Source: Lamellibrachia columna (lineage: Eukaryota > Annelida > Polychaeta > Sabellida > Siboglinidae). From it: a stretch of 64,000 bases of DNA. Shown here piece by piece: positions 35,505-47,486 of the stretch. The notes under the pieces were generated by a model. The model ran no database searches and had not been told where the DNA came from. It worked only from the letters and a program-made list of their open reading frames with translations. The number at the start of each line of letters is the position of its first letter. Within the stretch, counting starts at the first letter, position 1. Location of the stretch: contig OY759263.1 in the NCBI GenBank assembly GCA_963662155.1, positions 1,654,095-1,718,094 of the forward strand, written 5' to 3'. The translations under genes and the position numbers were made by a program.

Positions 35505-35715
35505 TCATTCCTAATTCTTTACGTCATTCCTATTTCTTTACGTCATTCCTATTTCTTTACGTCATTCCTATTTCTTTACGTCATTCCTATTTCTTTACGT
35601 CATTCCTATTTCTTTACGTCATTCCTATTTCTTTACGTCATTCCTATTTCTTTACGTCATTCTTATTTCTTTACGTCATTCCTATTTCTTTACGTCATTC
35701 TTATTTCTGATATGT
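35505..35715. repeat. 19-bp minisatellite, about 11 copies
   Basis: Near-perfect units of cctatttctttacgtcatt. Confidence 0.93.
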
Positions 35716-35753
35716 CATTCCAATATATAATACGTAATTCGTCATTCATATAC

Positions 35754-35755
<2 letters not shown>

Positions 35756-35825
<70 letters not shown>
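35756..35825. repeat. (TA)n microsatellite
   Basis: About 35 uninterrupted TA dinucleotides. Confidence 0.97.
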
Positions 35826-35829
<4 letters not shown>

Positions 35830-36051
35830 CATTTTGCTAAAAGTCAAACCTGCCTAATATCCACTACGACATGCTAGCTAGTTTGTGCAAACTGTTTTAT
35901 GTAGTTTTTATGAAATCATCAGACAAATTATTAAATTATTTGATATTTGGTGAAACATTAGTTGGAATAAAAATTAAAACCCCGCAAACTTCGCGCTTGG
36001 GTGATCATAGACCTTGACGTATGTTTCACCGTTTATGTTGTTTACTCTCGT

Positions 36052-36727
36052 GACCGATATGACCGACGTGATCGACGTGACCGACGTGACCGACGTGATC
36101 GACGTGACCGACGTGATCGACGTGATCGACGTGACCGACGTGACCGATGTGACCGACGTGACCGATGTCACCGATGTGACCGACGTGACCGACGTGATCG
36201 ACGTGATCGACGTGACCGATGTGACCGACGTGACCGACGTGACCGACGTGACCGACGTGACCGACGTGATCGACGTGATCGACGTGATCGACGTGATCGA
36301 CGTGACCGACGTGACCGATGTCACCGACGTGACCGATGTCACCGATGTGACCGACGTGACCGACGTGATCGACGTGACCGATGTGACCGACGTGACCGAC
36401 GCGACCGACGTGACCGACTTGACCGATGTGACCGACGTGACCGACGCGACCGATGTCACCGACGTGTCCGATGTGATCGACGTGTCCGATGTGATCGACG
36501 TGACCGATGTGACCGACGTGACCGATGTGTCCGATGTGATCGACGTGTCCGATGTGATCGACGTGACCGATGTGACCGACGTGACCGACGTGACCGACGT
36601 GACCGATGTCACTGACGTGACCGACGCGACCGATGTCACCGACGTGTCCGATGTCACCGACGTGACCGATGTGACCGACGTGACCGACGTGACAGATGTG
36701 ACCGATATGACCGACGTGACCGACCAA
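36052..36727. repeat. 9-bp minisatellite, about 75 copies
   Basis: Unit cgacgtgac, with c/t toggles (cgatgtgac, cgacgtgat, cgatgtcac). Frames on both strands are open throughout (TDVTDV, RRDRRD, SVTSVT, HVGHIG). This is a property of the unit. Confidence 0.95.
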
Positions 36728-36749
36728 TTCAATGGTTCGGCTCCGTATT

Positions 36750-36905
36750 GACTTTGTAAGTTACCAGATCTAACGACCAAAGTCAATTCTTTCGACGATT
36801 TGAATTTATTTTATATTAAATTGACTACGGATATTGCTTAACTTATTCAAACGCTACATATGTGGACATCAACCATCCACGTTGGGCTAAATCAATTGAG
36901 GGTGG
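36750..36905. mobile_element. Dispersed repeat, copy 2 (unclassified)
   Basis: Shares with the copies at 12.75 and 37.58 kb: tctaacgaccaaagtcaa, attctttcgacgattt, attgactacggatattgctt, cgctacatatgtggacatc and gctaaatcaattgagg. Confidence 0.6.
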
Positions 36906-37374
36906 AATTTTAGAAAAAAAACACACAAATGCTTTTGGATAACAAAGAAAACCCGCTTTGCATAAGAATATCGACTAATTGATTGGTTCAAAACCGTGCA
37001 TTGTTACACAAAACAATGCCGCTATTTATTTCTGCAGTAAAACGTTGCAAGATGAGAGAGTTGAAAGACATTTGACGGCAGAAGCCTCACACGTTGGAAT
37101 ACGTGAATCTTGTTATTCCTGACACTGTCATCGTGTCATGAATGCGACATTCGTTGGCCTTAGTGGTACATGTAATTACATTCATTCGTCATTCTCCAAA
37201 CCAATTTTCCATTGCGAGGCTCACTTCCGCCTGTCCATCACCTGCATCTCTGATTGGGCAGCTATTTATGATGTCAAAGCTTATGTTACGCTGTCTATGA
37301 TGTTATGATTAAATTCTGGGAAGATCGTGAGCGTATCCTTTATCTGATTTACTAGGTAATTCGAATTGTATATA

Positions 37375-37380
<6 letters not shown>
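36906..37380. other. Unique sequence, nothing recognised
   Basis: No repeat or coding signal of note. Confidence 0.45.
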
Positions 37381-37382
<2 letters not shown>

Positions 37383-37427
<45 letters not shown>

Positions 37428-37505
37428 GTGTGTGTGCGTGCGTGCGTGCGTGCGTGCGTGCGTACGTGCGTGCGTGCGTGCGTGCGTGCGTGCGTGTGTG
37501 TGTGT
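37383..37505. repeat. (AT)n followed by (GTGC)n compound microsatellite
   Basis: About 20 AT dinucleotides, then gtgtgtgcgtgcgtgc units to 37505. Both parts are alternating purine-pyrimidine. Confidence 0.96.
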
Positions 37506-37579
37506 CAATAATTTAATGCTTGATCCATAATTTACTGAAGTGAAAATGGTGACGCAGAATCCACTAATCCCCCAATATC

Positions 37580-37910
37580 CATTATATTGAGTCTTACAAG
37601 ATCTAACGACTAAAGTCAATATTCTTTCTATGATTTGAACACAAATTTGCTTTTTTATTAAACCGACTGCGGATATTACTTACACTATTAACACACGACA
37701 TATTACTTGAACTATTCACACATTACATATCACTTACACTATTCACACATTACATTATTTACATTATTCCACACTACATATTACTTACACTATTCACACA
37801 CTACATATTACTTACACTATTCAGACACTACATATTATTTACACTGTTTACACACTAGATATTACTTACACTATTCACACACTACACATTAGGACATCGA
37901 TTAAACTGAT
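37580..37910. mobile_element. Dispersed repeat, copy 3, expanded by a 27-bp array
   Basis: Shows tctaacgactaaagtcaa, attctttctatgattt and accgactgcggatattactt as in copies 1 and 2. It then runs into a 27-bp array and resumes with ggacatcgatt. The array replaces the single actattcacatactacatat segment of copy 1. Confidence 0.62.
37690..37892. repeat. 27-bp minisatellite within the dispersed repeat, about 7 copies
   Basis: The unit contains tattacttacactattcaca then cactaca. It is an expansion of a segment present once in the related dispersed copies. Confidence 0.85.
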
Positions 37911-37911
37911 T

Positions 37912-38965
37912 TGTTACTGGCTCGGTGCATACAAAATATGCTTCGTTTAGTAACCACCTCGGTGCATACAAAATATGCTTCGTTTAGTAACCACCTATGT
38001 GCATACAAAAGATACTGCGGTTAGCAACCACCTCGGTGCATACAAAAGATGCTCGTTTAGTAACCACCTCTGTGCATACAAAAGATATTGCGGTTAGCAA
38101 ACACTTCGGTGCATACAAAAGATGCTTCGCTTAGCAACCACCTCGGTGCATACAAAAGATGCTCGTTTAGTAACCACCTCTGTGCATACAAAATATGCTT
38201 CGTTTAGTAACCACCTATGTGCATACAAAAGATACTGCGGTTAGCAACCACCTCGGTGCATACAAAAGATGCTCGTTTAGTAACCACCTCTGTGCATACA
38301 AAAGATATTGCGGTTAGCAAACACTTCGGTGCATACAAAAGATGCTTCGCTTAGCAACCACCTCGGTGCATACAAAAGATGCTCGTTTAGTAACCACCTC
38401 TGTGCATACAAAAGATGCTCGTTTAGTAAACACTTCGGTGCATACAAAAGATGCTTCGTTTAGCAACCACCTCGGTGCATACAAAAGATGCTTCGTTTAG
38501 TAACCACCTCTGTGCATACAAAATATGCTTCGTTTAGTAACCGCCTCTGTGCATACAAAAGATACTGCGGTTAGCAAACACTTCGGTGCATACAAAAGAT
38601 GCTTCGCTTAGCAACCACCTCGGTGCATACAAAAGATGCTCGTTTAGTAAACACTTTGGTGTATACAAAAGATGCTTCGTTTAGCAAACATCTAGGTGCA
38701 TACAAAAGATGCTTCGTTTAATAAACACTTTGGTGCATACAAAAGATGCTTCTTTTAGCAATCATCTCGGGGCATACAAAAGATGCTTCGTTTAGTAACC
38801 ACCTCGGTGCATACAGAAGATGCTTCGTTTAACAACCACATTGGTGCATACAAAAGATGCTTCGTTTAGCAACCACCTTGGTGCATACAAAAGTTGCTTC
38901 GTTTAGTAACCACCTCGGTGCATACAAAAGATGCCTCGTTTAGCAACCACCTTGGTGCATACATA
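37912..38965. repeat. 37-bp minisatellite, about 28 copies
   Basis: The unit contains ggtgcatacaaaagatgctt then cgtttagcaaccacctc. Some units are 35-36 bp. A block of about six units (220 bp) starting at atgtgcatacaaaagatact is duplicated, at 37997 and 38217. Confidence 0.94.
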
Positions 38966-39200
38966 AGCCCCATCTTGAAGAAAACACTGTCAGATGTTAA
39001 CGCCTTCGATAATTCAAGAAGTGGTATTAAGAGGTGGGGAAACTTTGGTGGTGTAATAAATTATTTTTTGAGGATTACCATGACCTAGTTCGGCAGAGGT
39101 CATTACACGTCATCTTCATCAAACAAGAGAAGGACGCAACCATGAAATATAATTGATTTCTTCAATTCAACTCACTGACAAACAATCGGCGGGACACTTT
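38966..39200. other. Unique sequence, nothing recognised
   Basis: Spacer after the 37-bp array. Confidence 0.4.
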
Positions 39201-39272
39201 GCACGTGTTCATGTAGATTAAGCACGTGTTCATGTAGATTAAGTACGTGTTCATGTAGATTAAGTACGTGTC
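39201..39272. repeat. 21-bp tandem repeat, 3.4 copies
   Basis: The unit contains cacgtgttcatgtagattaa. Confidence 0.9.
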
Positions 39273-39886
39273 ACGGACACGACGAAATGTCCTAACACGT
39301 AACATGTTTGTCTGTTCTAAAAACATACCATACAAAAATACACCTCCATAATAAAACGCATTTGCCACAGACATTTGCGCAGAGTGGCATTTATAATCAA
39401 ACATGCTTGTTATTACGCCATTTCACTTCCAGAGATAAGCTGTTTAACAATTAGTCGCTATTCATAACTGACCAACATCGATTCGATCCAAGAAGAATGT
39501 TTTGTTCAGCTTCTAGACATGGGTTGCGGACGTGAGTTGCATCGCCTTTGTTGCGCACATTATGTGCTACCTGGAACGTCGGTGTCACGTACCGACTAGA
39601 CAGAACACTCGTTTGATTATAATGCTCTTAAACACTATGTTAATAAATGCATCACTAACATATTGAGAAATTTAATATTGCCTACCCTTTTTCCACACAT
39701 TGTGAATAGTATAACTTAGTTCTTAGTTGGAAATCCATAACATTGGTTGGAAGATTTGAATAATGTTTATGTAACATGTTTCTATCGGGCGTCAATGCAT
39801 TGTTGCTCGATTTTTCTTCAGTTGAGGTTTGATTGCGACTAAGTGGATGTCGCCAAATGTTGGCAGTGCGCGCGTGTGTTGGGCGT
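39273..39886. other. Unique sequence, nothing recognised
   Basis: About 600 bases without a convincing coding frame or repeat. Confidence 0.45.
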
Positions 39887-40371
39887 TGAGGCCGTTGAGG
39901 CCGTTGAGGCCGTTGAGGCCGTTGAGGCCGTTGAGACCGTTGAGACCGTTGAGACCGTTGAGACCGTTGAGGCCGTTGAGGCCGTTGAGACCGTTGAGAC
40001 CGTTGAGACCGTTGAGGCCGTTGAGGCCGTTGAGACCGTTGAGGCCGTTGAGACCGTTGAGACCGTTGAGACCGTTGAGACCGTTGAGACCGTTGAGGCC
40101 GTTGAGACCGTTGAGACCGTTGAGGCCGTTGAGGCCGTTGAGACCGTTGAGACCGTTGAGACCGTTGAGGCCGTTGAGGCCGTTGAGACCGTTGAGACCG
40201 TTGAGGCCGTTGAGGCCGTTGAGACCGTTGAGGCCGTTGAGGCCGTTGAGACCGTTGAGACCGTTGAGGCCGTTGAGGCCGTTGAGACCGTTGAGGCCGT
40301 TGAGACCGTTGAGACCGTTGAGACCGTTGAGACCGTTGAGACCGTTGAGGCCGTTGAGGCCGTTGAGGCAG
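39887..40371. repeat. 9-bp minisatellite, about 54 copies
   Basis: Unit gttgaggcc or gttgagacc. The only variation is the G/A at position 7, arranged non-periodically. Frames are open on both strands ([28 protein letters not shown]). Confidence 0.97.
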
Positions 40372-40705
40372 CTGTACTGTAAACAGTCGCGGCGGTGATG
40401 GCAGCGGCTGTAGCGGTGACAGTGTGACGGTGACAGCGGTGTGTGGTGGCGTTAGTGACGGTGACAGCACGTACGTGACAGCACTGGTCCTCTTTTAATG
40501 CTTTCTTCAACTCACTCACAACACAGAAAGGAATCGACGCCATCCAGTCCATTCTGCAGCCATTCTTTCGAAGTACCCTGTCTTGATTTGATTTGATTGA
40601 TGTTTCTGGATTTGTGCTTTTCTCGCGATTGTTCATTTGCTTCAAATGGTAAAGTGTGCATTTGCGTCTGCGCGAAGATTTGTATTAGCCCTTATATTCA
40701 TGTGT
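40372..40705. other. Unique sequence, nothing recognised
   Basis: Short GGTGACAG-type repeats near 40400-40470, then plain sequence. Confidence 0.4.
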
Positions 40706-41452
40706 GAGTGAGACTACGTGTTAGTGAGAGTACGTGTTAGTGAGAGTATATGTGTAAGTGAGACTACGTGTGAGTGGGAGTACGTGTGTGAGTGAGAGTG
40801 CGTGTGTGAGTGAGAGTGCGTGTGTGAGTGAAAGTGAGTGTGTGAGTGAGAGTACATGTGTGAGTGAGAGTGCATGTGTGAATGAGAGTGCGTGTGTGAG
40901 TGAGAGTGCGTGTGTGAGTGAGAGTGCATGTGTGAGTGAGAGTACGTGTGTGAGTGAGAGTGCGTGTGTGAGTGAGAATACATGTGTGAATGAGAGTGCG
41001 TGAGTGAGAGTGCGTGTGTGAGTGAGAGTGCATGTGTGAGTGAGAGTACGTATGTGAGTGAGAGTGCGTGTGTTAGTGAGAGTGCGTGTGTGAGTGAGAG
41101 TGAGTGTGTGAGTGAGAGTTCATGTGTGAGTGAGAGTGCATGTGTGAATGAGAGTGCGTGTGTGAGTGAGAGTGAGTGTGTGAGTGAGAGTACATGTGTG
41201 AGTGAGAGTGCATGTGTGAATGAGAGTGCGTGTGTGAGTGAGAGTGAGTGTGTGAGTGAGTGTGTGAGTGAGAGTACATGTGTGAGTGAGAGTGCATGTG
41301 TGAATGAGAGTGCGTGTGTGAGTGAGAGTGCGTGTGTGAGTGAGAGTGCGTGTGTGAGTGAGAGTGCGTGTGTGAGTGAGAGTGAGTGTGAGAGTGAGAG
41401 TACATGTGTGAGTGAGAGTGCATGTGTGAATGAGAGTGCGTGTGTGAGTGAG
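40706..41452. repeat. 18-bp minisatellite, about 41 copies
   Basis: Unit gagagtgcgtgtgtgagt, with ca/cg and aatg variants. On the plus strand it reads SESACV hexads; on the minus strand HSHTHS and LTHALS. All are repeat artefacts. Confidence 0.95.
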
Positions 41453-41520
41453 GTTGTGTGTCCACATTCATTCTCCCTGAAACACATATTCTACTTCATA
41501 TTTTAAACATATATACTTGA

Positions 41521-42030
<510 letters not shown>

Positions 42031-42400
42031 TTCAGAATCAGGATCAGAATCAGTTTATTATTCGCAACTTTTCAGTTGGATTGTACAGACAGTCACGATA
42101 AAATACAGTCACGATAAAATACACAAAGCCACGCAAGTATAATTCTGTTATAGAACACCGGAAATTACGTTAAAATAATTATTGCACATTTTGTACATAA
42201 CAACAGTAATGCAATTACACTAAAATTACATTTATATGCATTCACTAAAACGAACCGTGAAGGAAACACACTCAATAGGAGGCACTTTATATTAAAATTG
42301 ACTGTATCATTATAATTACATTACTACACTTCATTCTAATCAACATGTATTTTAATTATATTAAAATGAAAATAAACAAATTACTTAAGATATTAAAATT
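42031..42400 (-). mobile_element. Possible LINE/SINE 3' tail
   Basis: On the minus strand the sequence ends in gaataataaactgattctg atcctgattctg, a short tandem terminal repeat after an AATAAA-like run. This is a pattern common at LINE 3' ends. The remainder is AT-rich with no coding frame. An 18-bp duplication (acgataaaatacagtc) lies near 42095. The call is weak. Confidence 0.3.
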
Positions 42401-42424
42401 GTATGCTAAGACATACCTGATAAA

Positions 42425-42569
42425 CTATTTAGAGGTGTTGAGCTTCATTGCGACTTGACTGAGTTGTGAGCTGGTCCGTGACCTCAAACCTGACTGACCT
42501 GTGAGCTGGTCCGTGACCTCAAACTTGACTGACCTGTGAGCTGGTCCGTGACCTCAAACCTCTAAATAG
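42425..42569. repeat. 35-bp tandem repeat (3 copies) bracketed by a 12-bp inverted repeat
   Basis: Three units contain gagctggtccgtgacctcaa. The outer boundaries are ctatttagaggt (42425-42436) and its exact reverse complement acctctaaatag (42558-42569). Confidence 0.85.
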
Positions 42570-43527
42570 ATTTAAGTGTTATTTCTTGCTTCTTGCAACC
42601 CACCAAACAAGTGTTATTTCTTGTTATTACCTAGTTTTAAGAGCGTATGTCACGTGTCGTGCTCCACTATTCTGGACTATTTCATTCTCCATTTCACTAT
42701 ATTTCTAATTAACGAAGCTAACGTCATCTTTCTCCGATCTCTTATTCGGTCTATATTTTTCTTTCTCTTCGGAATTATAATGCTAGTTTCCTCAACTGCA
42801 AAAAGTCAACCATATCCGCCTCAACCCTTTTGATGCAGATTCAGGCAATATGTTTTCATCAACAATATTCCTACTAAAACTCCCTGACTCGTCATTCATA
42901 ACATCCATCACATACATTACGATCGTATCTGCCCTCGTGATCGTAAACATCCCACTGTATCAACATCAATGGAATGTCTCACTGATTTATGCAATGACTG
43001 CTGGTCAATGTCTTTCCGTCTTCCATCTTGCAATGGCGTAAACAAGTCGCCTATTTCTTCTTCCGGTAGGGCGAGGCCCTCTTTGCGTGTTTTCACACAT
43101 TTAGGGAGCAAGCGTGGCCGGGCCGAAAACACTACGTGCAACACAGCGACTGTGAACCAGACGTCTAATTGGGCCTCATCATTGTTTACTGTGGTTTAAT
43201 AAATGGCAGTTGTTGCGTGACACTCTCCACCATTCAGGATGTTGAAGTGATTATTTGAGGCGAGTCTAGAGCAAAGCACTCGGAGAAAGAGTGTTCCATA
43301 ATGTGAATTCACATTTTCATATATTTTGTATTTTATTAAACTCCACACATAATTGTTTATCACTTCTGCAATCTACCTATTTAATGCGATTAATTTTCTT
43401 TTGTATATTTCTTTAAGTACATTTCAACTGTTTTTCTTACTCTAGCTTGTTTAAAATATATTTGTCTTGATTAAACTTCCAAAGCTAATTTTGATTTCTC
43501 TGAAGAATTGAGCCCGAAAATAACTGT
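42570..43527. other. Unique sequence, no gene supported
   Basis: Several short frames (63-85 codons) on both strands at 42576-43199 show no recognisable motif or splice structure. AT-rich from 43300. Confidence 0.4.
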
Positions 43528-43763
43528 CGTTGGTGTTCGTTATAGATTGTGTCGACGGCCGACATGTGATATAACTATGTAACAAACGTTGGTGTACGTT
43601 ATAGATTGTGTCGACGGCCGACAGGTGATATAACTATGTAACAAACGTTGGTGTACGTTATAGATTGTGTCGACGGCCGACAGGTGATATAACTATGTAA
43701 CAAACGTTGGTGTACGTTATAGATTGTGTCGACGGCCGACAGGTGATATAACTCTGTAACAAA
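43528..43763. repeat. 59-bp tandem repeat, 4 copies
   Basis: The unit contains cgttggtgtacgttatagat and gtcgacggccgacaggtg. Copies 2-4 are nearly identical. The gtcgacggccgac core is partly palindromic. Confidence 0.95.
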
Positions 43764-44000
43764 CGGTTGTTAAAACGTGCGTGTCATTTCGATATAGCAG
43801 GCAACTCATTGAACGTTCATCTAAGTCTAGCCGGTTACGTAACTTGCACAGTTTAACTTTAGTGTTGCACCCAGCGTAGATACGACACTAACTTCAGATA
43901 GTTGTGTGCCGCGCTTAGACATGTTCTTGCTGAGTGGACTAACGGTACTTATAAATCAGCGAGGCCAATGTTGCACTTTGCATGATCTTGTAGCGTGTGT
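43764..44000. other. Unique sequence, nothing recognised
   Basis: Spacer before the foldback-like elements. Confidence 0.4.
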
Positions 44001-45069
44001 TACAACCAGTAATGTAATAATCGACTGGTAATGTAATAAATCGACCGGTAATGTAATAATCGACCAGTAATGTAATAAATCGACCGGTAATGTAAAAAAA
44101 ATTATGATGATTATCATTATGATGGTGATGGTGATGATGTTAATACTGATGATGTAGAAGGTGCTGACGAGGGTAATAAACGATTATAATGATGATGACA
44201 ATTAAGGGGTCATCTTAGTGACGATGATAATGATGATGATAACGATGGTGATGATGAGGGTGATAAATGGTTAAGATGATGATGAGGAAGAAGATGAAGA
44301 CAATTAAGCTGTCTAAGTGATGATGATGATGATGATTATGACGACGATGATGATGATGATGATAAAGATTATGATGATAATGATGATGATGATAACGATG
44401 GTGATGATGAGGGTGATAAATGGCTATAATGATGATGAGGAAGAAGATGAAGACAATTAAGCGGTCTTAGTGATGATAATGATGATTATAACGATGATGA
44501 TGATGATCAAGATTATGATGATGATGATAATGATGATGATGATAGCGATGGTTGTGATGAGGGTGATAAATGGTTATGATGATGATGAGGAAGAAGATGA
44601 AGACAATTAAGCGGTCTTAGTGATGACGATGATGATGACGACGAAGATGATGACAATGAGGGTGATCATTATTGCGATTATGAGAACAAGACAATGACAC
44701 CTTCAGCCTCATCATCAAACTCCTCCTCCTCATCGTCATCAACATATTCACCCTTATAATGGCTAGCCATGCTGACACCCACTCGATGTTCACAAACGTA
44801 TGATTAACATACGAATCTCAGAACAAGTTAGCCGCATGTGTTCTGGGAGGACATATGGAATAACCTCCAAGGTAGCGCTAAGATAAACCCTTAATTATCT
44901 TCATCTTTCTCCTCCTATTCATCATCATCATTTCCATTTATCAACTTCATCATTATCATCATCATAATCATCTTCATCGTTTTTATTACATTACCAGTCG
45001 ATTATTACATTACCGGTCGATTTATTACATTACCGTTCGATTATTACATTACCGGTCGATTTATTTGTT
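44001..45069. mobile_element. Foldback-like element A (19-bp tandem terminal inverted repeats)
   Basis: Left end: about five 19/20-bp units of aatgtaataatcgaccggt, then a GAT-rich arm. Next comes a 150-200-bp core containing ggctagccatgctgacaccc and gtatgattaacata. The right arm is ATC-rich, and the right end has four units in inverted orientation (accggtcgattattacatt). A conserved marker, aattaaggggtcatcttagt, sits in the left arm. No transposase frame is seen, so any mobility would depend on another element. Elements with internally repeated terminal inverted repeats are called foldback elements, and this assignment is by architecture only. Confidence 0.55.
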
Positions 45070-45071
45070 AG

Positions 45072-46348
45072 AACCAGTAATGTAATAAATCGACCGGTAA
45101 TGTAATAATCGACCGGTAATGTAATAATTCGACCGGTAATGTAATAAAAATTATGATGATAATCATTGTGATGGTGGTGATGATGATTCTAATAATGATG
45201 ATGTAGAAGGTGATAATGCGGGTGATAAACGATTATGATGATGATGACGATTAAGGGGTCATCTTAGTGACGATGAAAATGATGATGATTATTATGATGA
45301 TGATGATGATAACGATTATGATGATTATGATAATGATGATGATGATAACGATGGTGATAAATTGTTATGATGATGATGAGTAAGAAGATAAAGACAGTTA
45401 AGCGGTCTGAGTGATAATGATTATGACGACGATGAAGATAAAGATGATGATATTGATGGTAATAATGATGATGATAATGATGATGATGATAACGATAATA
45501 AAACGACAGGTAATGTAATAAAAATTATGATAATAATCATTATGATGGTGATGATGATGATGTTAATAATGAGGATGTAGGTGATGATGAGGGTGATAAG
45601 CGATTATGATGATGATACCATTTAAGGGGTCATCTTAGTGACGATGACAATGTTGATGATGATTATGACGATGATGATGATGATAAAGATTATGATGATG
45701 ATGATAACGATGGTGGTGATGAGGGTGATAAATGGTTATGATGATGAGGAAGAAATTGAAGACAATTAAGTGGTCTTAGTGATGATGATGATGATGATTA
45801 TGACGATGATGATGATGATAAAGATTATGATGATGATGATAATGATGATAACGATGGTGATGATGAGGGTGATAAATGGTTATGATGATGAGGAAGAAGA
45901 TGAAGACAATTAAATGGTCTTAGTGATGATGATGACGAAGATGATGACAATGAGGGTGATCATTATTACGATTATGAGGACGAAGACAATGACACCTTCA
46001 GCCTCATCATCCTGCTCCTCCTCCTCATCGTCATCATCATCCTCATCTTCACCCTTATAATGGCTAGCCATGCTGACACCCACTCGACACTCACAAACGT
46101 ATGATTAACATAGGAATCTCAGAACAAGTGAGTCGCATGTTTTCTGGGAGGTCATATGGAATAACCTCCAAGCTAGCGCTAAGATAAACCCTTAATTATC
46201 TTCATCTTTCTCCTCCTATTCATCATCATCATTACCATTTATCATCTTCATCATCATCGTCATCATAATCGTCTTCATAGTTTCTATTACATTACCGGTC
46301 GAGTTATTACATTACCGGTCGATTTATTACATTACCGGTCGATTGGTA
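45072..46348. mobile_element. Foldback-like element B
   Basis: Same order as element A: terminal tandem units, GAT arm with ttaaggggtcatcttagtga, core with ggctagccatgctgacaccc, ATC arm, inverted terminal units. A second internal start (gacaggtaatgtaataaaaa at 45505) and second marker at 45624 show that it is two left arms fused, or carries an internal duplication. It abuts element A with only about three bases between. Confidence 0.55.
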
Positions 46349-46349
46349 C

Positions 46350-46965
46350 AACCAGTAATGTAATAATCGACCGGTAATGTAATAATCGACCGGTAATGTA
46401 ATAATCGACCGGTAATGTAATAAATCGACCAGTAATGTAATAACAATGATGATGATATTTATTATTATGATGATGATGTTAATAACGATGATGTAGAAGG
46501 TGGTGACGAGGGTGATAAACGATTATGATGATGATGACAATTAAGGGGCGATCTTTGTGACGATGATGATGATGATTATGACGATGATGATGATGATAAT
46601 GATAATGATGATGATGATGATGATAATGATCATGATAATGATAATGATAATAACGATGGTGCTGATGAGGGTGATGAATGGTTATAATGATGAGCCAAAG
46701 AAGATTAAGACAATTAAGCGGTCTTAGTGATGATGATGATGATGACGAAGATGATAACAATGAAGGTGATCATTATTACGAGGACGAAGACAATGACACC
46801 TTCAGCCTCATCATCCTACTGCTCATCCTCATCGTCATCATCATCCTCATGTTCACTTTTATAACGGCTATCCATGCTGACACCAACTCGACGTTCACAA
46901 ACGTACGATTAACATAGAAATCTCAGAACGAGTGCCGTTCATATAACCTCCCAGGTAACGCACGG
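46350..46965. mobile_element. Foldback-like element C (left part only)
   Basis: Four to five terminal units (aatgtaataatcgaccggt), the GAT arm with a diverged marker (ttaaggggcgatctttgtga) and the core. The right arm is missing; similarity ends near 46965. Confidence 0.5.
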
Positions 46966-47486
46966 CAGTAACTACATGTTGGCAAACAATAGGACCGAGT
47001 CAGACAGAGTGGTAAGGAAGAAGGGGGGTCATTAAAAATGGTCACCTCAACACATGAAAGAGGTAATCTACACTCAATTAAGGGATCATCTCAAACAATT
47101 ATTTAAGGGATCATTAAAAATGCTTAATAACTTATCATCATTTGATCAAATTTAGGGGTCACATCAAACAGGGTAGGCGAAATCTCAAAATGCAATGTGA
47201 TATTATATTAGAAACTTAAGTTTAACCGCAAAAATAATAAAATAAGGGACCAGCTGAAACAATGAAGGGGTTATCTAAAAAAATTAAGTTAAGGATAATT
47301 TCAGTCAACTAAAATGTTCATCTAAACGAGGACACCCACTTAATTTTGATCCCTTAATTTGTTGAGACGATCAGCTTGTTAACTTGTTAATTACTTTTTA
47401 CATATTTTGTGACGATCCCTTAACTTTTTTGAGAAGACCCATTCATTTTATGAGATGTCCCCTTAATTTATTTAACTTTTTCGAGA
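46966..47486. other. AT-rich sequence with ttaagggatcatct-type motifs in both orientations
   Basis: Direct motifs (aattaagggatcatctcaaa near 47076) on the left face inverted motifs (gatcccttaatttgttgaga near 47349) on the right. This gives loose dyad symmetry around 47290, between element C (plus) and element D (minus). Confidence 0.4.

Noticed and set aside
37425..37505. Telomere-like or promoter GC element
   Set aside because: Simple (GTGC)n microsatellite next to (AT)n; no telomeric TTAGGG runs anywhere in the window.
42576..43199. Cluster of short hydrophobic frames on the plus strand
   Set aside because: No recognisable motif, no consistent splice sites, and overlapping frames on the other strand.
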